Part shown: positions 35,879 through 44,621 of the stretch, one piece after another
How positions within the stretch are numbered: position 1 is the stretch's first letter
Layout: every line of letters starts with the position of its first letter
Assembly (NCBI GenBank): GCA_944363835.1
Contig: CALVVJ010000003.1
Coordinates: forward strand, 1-44,621
Direction: 5' to 3'
Source: an uncultured Bacilli bacterium
Lineage (GTDB): Bacteria; Bacillota_I; Bacilli_A; RF39; UBA660
Length of the DNA: 44,621 nucleotides
The notes under the pieces: generated by a model
Database searches by the model: none
The model's input: the letters and a program-made list of their open reading frames with translations, nothing else
What the model was told of the DNA's origin: nothing
Made by a program: the position numbers and the translations under genes

Positions 35879-35905
35879 TAAAGAGAGAGTTAAGCTCTCT
35901 CTTCC
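35879..35905 (-). terminator. Possible internal terminator/processing hairpin between dnaK and tldD
   Basis: AAGAGAGAG / CTCTCTCTT 9-bp stem with a 5-nt loop and only a short T-stretch on the minus strand. It may attenuate transcription into tldD-pmbA-dnaJ or protect the dnaK 3' end. Confidence 0.5.
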
Positions 35906-35922
35906 TTAATAAATTATATTAA

Positions 35923-38245
<2,323 letters not shown>

Positions 38246-38246
<1 letters not shown>

Positions 38247-38782
38247 TATTCATTAACCTTTACCATCGCAACCCGAATAACTTTATCTTTATATGTATAT
38301 CCTTTTTGCAGCACTTCCAACACGACATTTGCCGGTAGGTTTTCATCTTTTTCTGTTAGAACAGCTTCCATCTTATTAGGGTCAAATTCTAATCCTTGAC
38401 AATCTATAACTTTAACTTCCATGCCATCTAAGATATTAAGTAAATTCGTATAAATCATCTTAAATCCACTCAAGAACTTAGATAATTCATCAGTTAAATC
38501 GCGATCATCAAGACTAATTGCTCTTTCAAAATTATCGACGATAGCTAACAACTTAACGACTAGTTCTTCACCATCATACTTATAGATATTACTAATTTCT
38601 TCTTCATATCTTCTTCGCATATTTTGCATTTCTGCATTGATTCTTAAAACTTTTTCGTTAAGCACTATATTTTCTTCTCTTAACTTTTTTTCTATTTCAC
38701 TATCCTTACTAACTTTTTTCTTTTCCGGTTTCTTCTTTTCTTTTACATTTTTAACCTTGACTTTTTCTTCAGTTTTTTCCAT
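38246..38782 (-). CDS. grpE: Nucleotide exchange factor GrpE
   Basis: 178 residues. A lysine/glutamate-rich N-terminus and a long coiled coil (about 25-75) lead to MQNMRRRYEEEISNIYKYDGEELVVKLL, then DNFERAIS, EGMEV-type VKVIDCQGLEFDPNKMEAV and LQKGYTYKDKVIRVAMVKV, the GrpE beta domain. It releases ADP from DnaK. It overlaps the hrcA stop by 14 bp; AGAAAGG precedes the ATG. Confidence 0.95.
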
Positions 38783-39794
38783 CTTTTTCCTTTCTGCTAT
38801 CTAACTTTTCATCAACATATTCGAGTAAGCTTACAATCCGTCCATAATCCATTCTCTTAGGGCCAATCACCGCAATTGTACCATCTTCCCCATTAATATG
38901 ATATTTCTTTCGAATAATTGTCACATTAGGGTCAAATTCTGATTCATCACCAATATAAATTTTAATTTCATTTTCATCGTCATCATGTGACTTACTAACT
39001 TTTTCAATGAAATCGATATCTTCTAGTTTATTAGCTAGTCTCTTAAGTTCAGCAACATCATTATATTCCGGTTGTTCAAATATCTTTGTTCTCCCCGTTA
39101 CATGTATATTACTATTATTACTTACGAAATCATTAAAAGCATCATAGAATATATTATATACTGTTTCATATTGTCTAATCTGTCTTTTAATAATTGGTTT
39201 AACATCAGTTTCTAGCCTTGCACTAACTTCATTAATTGGTGTCCCCACTAGCATTTTATTAATAAGTTCACTTGTTTTAATGACTTCATTAATATTAATG
39301 TTACTAGGAAGGTTAAATATCTTATTTTCGACATTTCCCTTATCAGTACATACAACTGCCACTACTTGTGAATCACTAAGAGCAATAATATTAACTTGTA
39401 ACAAATTATTATCAGCGCTGCTCTTACCTAAAACAACACTTGTATAATTAGTTATATCACTAATTATTTCCATGCATTTAGTTATTGCATCACTAAGTTC
39501 TAATTCATTATTAGCAAAAATACTCTGTAGTTTTAACATATCACTACCAGTAATCTTTTCTGCTTCCATCAAATGTTCGATGTAATAGCGATATCCTGCT
39601 TCACTCGGTACTCTACCTGACGATATATGATTCTTTTCAATATATCCCAAATCTTCTAAAACCGCCATTTCATTTCTAATTGTTGCACTAGAACAATCAA
39701 ATTTAGAACATAGTGCTTTAGATCCGACCGGTTTAGCAGTCTTAATGTAAACTTCAACAATTTCTTTTAACAGATTATTTCTTCTTTCGTCCAT
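38769..39794 (-). CDS. hrcA: Heat-inducible transcription repressor HrcA
   Basis: 341 residues. The N-terminal winged helix reads LLKEIVEVYIKTAKPVGSKAL then SSATIRNEMAVLEDLGYIEK and HISSGRVPSEAGYRYYI, the HrcA signature. The rest is the GAF-like dimerisation region ending GTIAVIGPKRMDYGRIVSLL. It binds CIRCE (39807-39833), directly upstream of its own gene, and represses the whole grpE-dnaK-dnaJ operon. Confidence 0.97.
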   Translation of the reverse strand: MDERRNNLLKEIVEVYIKTAKPVGSKALCSKFDCSSATIRNEMAVLEDLGYIEKNHISSGRVPSEAGYRYYIEHLMEAEKITGSDMLKLQSIFANNELELSDAITKCMEIISDITNYTSVVLGKSSADNNLLQVNIIALSDSQVVAVVCTDKGNVENKIFNLPSNININEVIKTSELINKMLVGTPINEVSARLETDVKPIIKRQIRQYETVYNIFYDAFNDFVSNNSNIHVTGRTKIFEQPEYNDVAELKRLANKLEDIDFIEKVSKSHDDDENEIKIYIGDESEFDPNVTIIRKKYHINGEDGTIAVIGPKRMDYGRIVSLLEYVDEKLDSRKEKDGKN

Positions 39795-39806
39795 AATCTT
39801 ACCTCT

Positions 39807-39833
39807 TTAGCACTTGCTTTATCACAGTGCTAA
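39807..39833. promoter_or_regulatory. CIRCE operator
   Basis: TTAGCACTT, 9 nt, CAGTGCTAA: the CIRCE inverted repeat (consensus TTAGCACTC-N9-GAGTGCTAA) with one change in each arm that keeps dyad symmetry broken only at the innermost pair. It lies just downstream of the -10 box, where HrcA would block initiation. Confidence 0.93.
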
Positions 39834-39837
39834 ATAC

Positions 39838-39866
39838 ATTATAATATTATGCTTAGCACTTGTCAA
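39838..39866 (-). promoter_or_regulatory. Promoter of the hrcA operon
   Basis: TTGACA (39861-39866), 17-bp spacer, TATAAT (39838-39843) on the minus strand: perfect consensus. The spacer carries AGTGCTAAG, an extra CIRCE half-site. Confidence 0.9.
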
Positions 39867-39944
39867 TATATAACTGCTAATTTTTGAAAAATTTGACAAA
39901 CTATCTCCAAAATGTTAAAATAACACCCAAAAAAGGGGGATATC

Positions 39945-40436
39945 ATGAAAAAGAAACATGAATATTTTTTAGAAGTTCCAGCACAAAAAGTCAATGGAAC
40001 TACTTTTGTTGATGCTAATTTTTTAATTCGTCTTCTAGACTTTAGTAAAGAATTAGAAAAAAGTATCACTTCTGCATCTTTTAAAGAAGAAGTAAGAAGA
40101 ATATGGAGCGACTGTCTAGCCCATGGCCCAAGACCTTGGGAAAACAAAGATAACATTATTGGAGAAGCCTTAATGGTCGACTACCCATTTGATAAAGAAA
40201 AATTAGCTAGTCATGCCGAAGAAATATATAATCTTATTTCTTTAGTTCACACCGCAACAACTTATGAAGAATTAAAATTTTTAGACAATGGCAAAAAATG
40301 GAGTGAACTCCGCCAACCAGTAAGTTTCCTAATGGCCCTAGGCAATGCTCTAAAACTAATTGACTTCAAAAACGACCGAACAACTTGGAGTGAAGAAGAA
40401 AGCAAGAATCCAGAAATCACATTTACACTAAAATAA
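39945..40436 (+). CDS. Hypothetical protein
   Basis: 163 residues, with AAAAGGGGG before the ATG, divergent from hrcA. It is soluble, with no signal peptide; distinctive stretches are VPAQKVNGTTFVDANFLIRLLD and RRIWSDCLAHGPRPWENKDN. Mainly helical. No family recognised. It is a single-gene unit with its own terminator. Confidence 0.7.
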   Translation: MKKKHEYFLEVPAQKVNGTTFVDANFLIRLLDFSKELEKSITSASFKEEVRRIWSDCLAHGPRPWENKDNIIGEALMVDYPFDKEKLASHAEEIYNLISLVHTATTYEELKFLDNGKKWSELRQPVSFLMALGNALKLIDFKNDRTTWSEEESKNPEITFTLK

Positions 40437-40461
40437 GCCGCAGATTGCGACTTATTTTTTG
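40431..40461 (+). terminator. Terminator of the hypothetical gene at 39945-40436
   Basis: AAATAAG / CTTATTT outer stem with a CGCA / TGCG inner stem and a T-run on the plus strand. Confidence 0.8.
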
Positions 40462-40475
40462 TTTGTTGATAACTC

Positions 40476-40502
40476 GGCGGCCTCCGGGCGGAGACTGCCG
40501 CC
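40476..40502. repeat. GC-rich hairpin just downstream of gene C
   Basis: GGCGGC-CTCC-GGGC-GGAG-ACT-GCCGCC: a 10-bp stem with a 3-nt bulge and GC above 75 %, about 20 bp past the stop of gene C. The wider island runs to about 40512 (GCGGAGG). It is far from the composition of its surroundings. It could be a cruciform of the kind found downstream of DGR variable repeats, a REP-like element or a strong terminator; no T-run follows on the C strand. Confidence 0.55.
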
Positions 40503-40521
40503 AGCGGAGGCTTAAAGGTTC

Positions 40522-42371
40522 TCACACTGCTAAAGTATATGGATCACTTAAAGTTCCGCTTCCTCCATTAAGTTCTACATTAGATTCTAGATAAAAGACT
40601 GGCCTAGCGGCATACACGTTGTGCGCGTTGCTGCCGGGCAAGTTGCCGCTGCCGGTCACATAAAACACGAGGTTACTGCTCACCGAAATCGGAGTTATTG
40701 TCCATTCAAAAAGCCCCATATACATCCAATTGTTTGAGGTTATTGTTGAATTATTATAACCATTTAAGTTTGTCACCCACGCATCAGGACTTGCTGCATA
40801 TCCATAATCACTTGGATACATTAATCCTATTTCATCACTATATGTTGTTGAATTACTTCCATATCCCGCATTATTTCTTTCTCCATCATAAAATGCTTTT
40901 GCTGTATTACTATTTGATGTCATTCCTCCTAGATGCCATGTTGTTTCTGCTATTAAGTTTTGCCATGTTGCACCTAAATAATTCCAATAATTGGTATTTA
41001 GATTTATTTTATTAAATTCACTTGTTGTCCAGTTATTTGATCCAACACTACTTACACTTGTATCATAATTCCATCTATATCCTGCTATTGTACTAGTATC
41101 CATACTTCCTTTATAACTTGAAGTTGGATATGAATACGTACCATAATAATCTCTTCCATCCGTTCCTAACATATCACTTGTTGTATAATCAGCCTTTATT
41201 AATTTTACCTTTCCATCAAATACACCGATGATTCTATATAGGTTTTCTGTTGGGCAGGTTCCTTCATTGCTACCAAAACATACATAATTATTTGGATTGG
41301 CTCCGGCATAGCGATATGAATTATCACCTGAATCAAGGATTACTTTTTCCATAGTTCCACTACCAACATTAATCATTAAAACGGCGGAATCTACCGTAAT
41401 TGCTGCATGTCCATTACATGATTCTTGCGATACTGGAGTATTATTATTCATATCTGTATATACAGTTGCTCCACTAGTTGTCACACAAGTTCCATTGTTC
41501 CATGTTACCTCTTCAATCACTCCTTGTTCTAAACCACCAGTAATTACTGATGCATCATAATACATTCCAGCAAATGAATAAACTGTACTACAATTTTCTG
41601 CACTAGTCGAGATTCCGCTTGGAAATGATGATACTTGGTTGCCTTCAAACATACAATATTCATTTTCACTAGTATATGTACCATTATGATAATATAATCC
41701 ATTTGTTTCTGGATTTTCTTCGTTATATAACCTTGCTATATCACATGCCATTGTGCCTGGCTCACATATTTCATGATAATTTGTTACATCTTTACAGTAA
41801 ATGTCCAATCTTGTACTGTTGCATCTGTACTTGAATTTGATGTTATTTCATATAAACTTGCTATGTTAATTAAACCAGATGCTGTTGTTATATCAAAACC
41901 TTTGGTAATAGTTCCATCAGCATTTTCTGCTTCTACATATTTTAAATCACTATTCGCTAGTTTTGTAACAGGATTTCCTTCTGGATCTGTTATAGTAAGT
42001 ACTATTTCTGATTTATTATATTCTGTTGTATATGTATAATCATTAGACTTAATATTAAAGTATACATAATAATCATATGTTGCTGTTTCATCAGTTGAAT
42101 TAGCAAGTAATGTTGCTGTACCAACTGCAGTATCAGATAAACCTCCACCGCCTTCAGTTACATTAAATTGGGTTGGATTTAAACTTATATCTTTATCTAC
42201 ACTAAATTGTAAATTGTCTGTTGTATCAGCAGTAACATTAGCATTACCTATTGCTCCATCTGATATTTGCCCTACAACATATGCTAATGTTACTCCAATG
42301 AACACTACTAGAACACTAACAATTATAATTAATCTTTTCTTCTTATCATCTAATTCTTTAAACTTTAACAT
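40522..42371 (-). pseudogene. Surface protein C, split paralogue with a variable cassette
   Basis: The 5' frame starts at the ATG at 42371 behind TTGGAGG (MLKFKELDDKKKRLIIIV), has a signal-anchor ending TLAYVVGQ and a TasA-like beta region to WTFTVKM, then stops at 41784-41786. The 3' frame (open from 41808) continues with GTMACDIARLYN, NGLYYHNG, a long insert with five or more cysteines, TENLYRIIGVFDGKVKLIK, LNTNYWNYLGATW, EIGLMYPSDYGYAASP, MGLFEWTI, the cassette, ARPVFYLESNVEL and GSGTLSDPYTL. In A and B some 20 residues more lie at the junction, so a small deletion with frameshift is likely. The two ORFs might still be made separately, but the second would lack a signal. Confidence 0.75.
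40612..40680 (-). other. Hypervariable 23-codon cassette of gene C (DGR variable-repeat-like)
   Basis: 69 nt, about 57 % GC. Codons 5, 8, 14, 19 and 22 end in G (GTG, GTG, TTG, GCG, GTG); all others end in C (mostly) or T, e.g. AGC, AAC, ACC, GGC, CCC. No K, E, Q, M or W. It aligns without gaps to the A and B cassettes. Confidence 0.6.
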
Positions 42372-42390
42372 AAAATAAACCTCCAACTAA

Positions 42391-42424
42391 AGTATAACAA
42401 ATAAAAATTACAAATTATGCCGAA
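42391..42424 (-). promoter_or_regulatory. Promoter-like motif of gene C shared with gene B
   Basis: On the minus strand TTCGGCATAAT, 15 nt, GTTATACT, matching 31918-31951 in sequence and spacing. Confidence 0.4.
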
Positions 42425-42532
42425 CGATGTCTAAACCTAAAAAGTTGAATGACGCCCCTAGGCTATATAAATATTATAGAAAAAATATTTTTAAAAATCA
42501 ATATGCAAATTTTGTCTAAGATTTATTTTATA

Positions 42533-42558
42533 TTAAAAAAAGAAGAACTAATTCTTCT
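42533..42558 (-). terminator. Terminator after the methionine-gamma-lyase-family gene
   Basis: AGAAGAA / TTCTTCT stem, loop CTAA, followed by seven T on the minus strand, overlapping the stop codon. Confidence 0.8.
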
Positions 42559-43764
42559 CTAAATTTTCAATAGCTTTTAATATACCAATCTTACCATACT
42601 CATATGTAAGACTCCCCTGTAAATAAGCGACATATGGTGGACGTATTGGCCCATCACAAGATAATTCAATTGATGATCCTTGCGTAAATGAACCAGATGC
42701 CATGATAATTTTATCATCATATCCGGGCATATCTGATGGTTCTGCTAAGGCATTAGCATCAATTGCACTACCTTTTTGAATGCCTTGAACAAATTTAATT
42801 AATTTATCCGGATTATTAAAAGTAATTGTTTGGACAATATCAGCTCTTTCTTCATTCCACTTTGGACTTACTTCATAACCTAATTGTTCAAGTAAAAATG
42901 ATGCTAGAACTACTGTTTTTAAACTATTTGCCACAACTGAGGGAGCCATATAAAGACCTTGAAAAAAACTTTTGTTAGCTCCAAGAGAGGGACCAACTTC
43001 TTTGGCCTCACCTGCCACATTTAATCTTTCGCTACATAGATGAATTAAATCTTTTCTTCCAACGATATAAGCTCCATTCGAAGCAATACCTCCCCCTAAA
43101 TTTTTAATAAGAGAGCCTACACAAATATCAGCCCCAACTTCTATTGGTTCTTTTGTAGATACAAACTCACAATAACAATTATCTACCATAATAATTACAT
43201 CACTATTTACTTCTCTTAATAATTTAATTACTTTTTCTAACTTTTCTATGCTAATACTTTTTCTTAAAGAATAACCAATAGATCGTTGTATTTCTATTAC
43301 TTTAATATCCTTTTTAATAACTCTTTCCTTAATTAATTCATAATTAAAATCATTATCGTTTAAATCAATTTGTTCATAATTAATACCAAATGCTTTTAAA
43401 CTACTAGCATTATCATTAAAGCCAATTACTGAATCTAGGGTATCATATGGTTTACCAGTAATAGATAAAAGAACATCCCCAGGTCTTAAAAGAGCAAAAA
43501 AAGTAGTACTTAAAGCATGAGTTCCTGAAATAAATTGATTTCTTACTAATGCATCTTCGGCCTTAAATATATGGGCATACACTCTTTCTAAAGTATCTCT
43601 TCCAATATCCCCATAACCATAACCCGTTGTCATATTAAAATGTGTTTAATTTAAATTTTCAGACCAAACAGCATCTAGTATTTTTTACTATTAAAATAAG
43701 CTACTTCATCTATTTTTTTTAGCATTGGTTCAATAACTTTTTCTGCTTCACTTAAATCAAACAC
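42548..43764 (-). pseudogene. Methionine gamma-lyase (aluminium-resistance) family protein, disrupted N-terminus
   Basis: The long frame from 43633 (MTTGYGYGDIGRDTLERVYAH) covers a PLP-dependent fold type I enzyme: QFISGTHALSTTFFALLRPGD, VDNCYCEFVSTKEP and the PLP-lysine region GSLIKNLGGGIASNGAYIVG. The family's first 40 or so residues are present but broken. A GTG at 43764, overlapping the fabG stop, opens VFDLSEAEKVIEP. The frame shifts in an A-run near 43682 and a TAA at 43646-43648 stands where the family has Glu (LN-stop-THFNMTTGYG). A product started at 43633 would lack the N-terminal segment and is probably inactive. Intact relatives are loosely annotated as C-S lyases. Confidence 0.8.
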
Positions 43765-44485
43765 TCTTACCACCATCCACTCTAATTACTGTATCGTTTA
43801 TGTAACTTGCATCATCACTTGCTAAAAAATAGACAACTTTAGCAATTTCCTCTGGATCTGCAAATCTTTTTAAAAGTATTTTATCTTCTTCCTTACTTCT
43901 AAAGTCTGGATTTAATTCCCTAGTCATATCGGTATTAATCCACCCCGGAGCCACAGCATTAACCCTTATATCTGGAGCTAACACTTTAGCAAAGTCATGT
44001 GTTAAAGCAATAACTCCTGCTTTAGATGCATCATAATCAATCGACTCAATATAACCAGTATCAATACCATTAGTACTAGAAACATTGATGATTGCTCCCT
44101 TATCAAATAAATCTAGAGAATATTTTGTCACCAAATAAGTTCCCACTAAATTGACATCTAAAACACTTCTAAATTCTCTAGCATCTTTACTTATTAAATC
44201 ATTATCTAAAGCAATACTAGCATTATTAACTAATACACCTATTTTAGAAGAAAAATCAATTACTTTTTGAAACATATTTTTTACTTCATTTTCTAAAGAT
44301 ATATCAGCCCTAACCAATAATACATCAATATTAAAACTACTTTCTAACTCATCTTTTAGCTTCTTTGCTAAAATACTAGATTCTTTATAATTGATAATAA
44401 CATCATAACCATTCTTTGCAAAAATTCTTGCAATACTTGCCCCAAGACCTCTGGCCCCACCAGTAACTAAAACTGTCTTTTTCAT
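43757..44485 (-). CDS. fabG: Short-chain dehydrogenase/reductase, FabG-like
   Basis: 242 residues from the ATG at 44485. Nucleotide-binding GGARGLGASIA, NNAS, catalytic Ser in INVSSTNG, Y-x3-K in SIDYDASKAG, and APGWINTDMTREL then a C-terminal RVDGGKSV typical of 3-oxoacyl-ACP reductases. It would use NAD(P)H. Other fatty-acid genes are absent, so the substrate is uncertain and another SDR activity is possible. The stop overlaps the start of the disrupted lyase gene, indicating an operon. Confidence 0.8.
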   Translation of the reverse strand: MKKTVLVTGGARGLGASIARIFAKNGYDVIINYKESSILAKKLKDELESSFNIDVLLVRADISLENEVKNMFQKVIDFSSKIGVLVNNASIALDNDLISKDAREFRSVLDVNLVGTYLVTKYSLDLFDKGAIINVSSTNGIDTGYIESIDYDASKAGVIALTHDFAKVLAPDIRVNAVAPGWINTDMTRELNPDFRSKEEDKILLKRFADPEEIAKVVYFLASDDASYINDTVIRVDGGKSV

Positions 44486-44521
44486 CAAACCACCATCAAT
44501 AATATAACATTTTTTAAATTC

Positions 44522-44547
44522 AAAAAAAAGAATAACTTTCGTTATTC
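44522..44547 (-). terminator. Terminator of the gene entering from the right edge
   Basis: GAATAAC / GTTATTC 7-bp stem with a 4-nt loop followed on the minus strand by a run of eight T. Confidence 0.85.
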
Positions 44548-44621
44548 ACTAATAATTACACCATTTTCATCAAATCGATAATGGGGAATTTGAAATTCAT
44601 CTTTTTTTGGCTCTTCTTTTA
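44542..44621 (-). CDS. Partial CDS, C-terminal end only
   Basis: The last 26 codons of a gene that begins beyond the window: a charged segment (KEEPKKDEF) followed by QIPHYRFDENGVIISE and TAA, then a good terminator. The frame is open to the edge. The family cannot be told from this piece. Confidence 0.6.
   Translation of the reverse strand, partial: KEEPKKDEFQIPHYRFDENGVIISE

Overview
The window is AT-rich DNA (roughly 30 % GC by eye) with Bacillota/Bacilli gene content. Ribosomal protein L27 carries the Firmicutes-type N-terminal extension next to its Prp protease gene. The order SPOR protein, mreC, mreD, spoIVFA-like, spoIVFB-like, rplU, prp, rpmA follows the Bacillus chromosome, hrcA has a CIRCE operator, and promoters are TTGACA-17-TATAAT. 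Surface proteins, many toxin-antitoxin (TA) modules and much gene decay suggest an uncultured, possibly gut-associated member of the Bacilli. That placement is inference.

Layout. 0-6.5 kb: a surface-protein remnant, an ABC exporter, mutS and a thioester/SpaA adhesin. 6.6-9.6 kb: a defence/TA island with an rpn gene split by an Abi_2 (HEPN) gene that has a hairpin RNA copy on each side, then a type III ToxN-like toxin with two 49-nt RNA repeats, an attenuator and a consensus promoter. 9.6-15.2 kb: pyruvate phosphate dikinase, a pilin-like gene, ruvA and intact surface protein A. 15.3-18 kb: a second TA island with relB plus a frameshifted yafQ-like toxin, a highly structured RNA region, and abiEi plus a frameshifted abiEii. 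18-28.9 kb: housekeeping genes obgE, trmB, rpmA-prp-rplU, the spoIVF-like pair, mreCD, recD2 and mtaB. 29-31.9 kb: surface protein D and broken surface gene B. 32-39.9 kb: a heat-shock operon hrcA-grpE-orf-dnaK-tldD-pmbA-dnaJ. 39.9-44.6 kb: a hypothetical gene, broken surface gene C, a broken methionine-gamma-lyase-family gene, an SDR reductase and a partial gene.

Most interesting signal: surface genes A, B and C share a C-terminal domain in which the same 23 codons between W-T-I and R-P are hypervariable. In each, this 69-nt stretch is 52-57 % GC, far above its surroundings. At four fixed positions all three have codons ending in G (GTG/GCG/TTG). Nearly all other codons end in C or T and none encodes K, E, Q, M or W. 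This is what a diversity-generating retroelement (DGR) with AAY template codons would leave, although no reverse transcriptase or template is in the window. Only A is intact. B (three stops and a frameshift) and C (split) could be decayed paralogues or silent donor cassettes.

Second: two RNA-antitoxin systems lie within 2.5 kb of each other, and the Abi_2 cassette is bracketed by 151-bp copies of rpn sequence.
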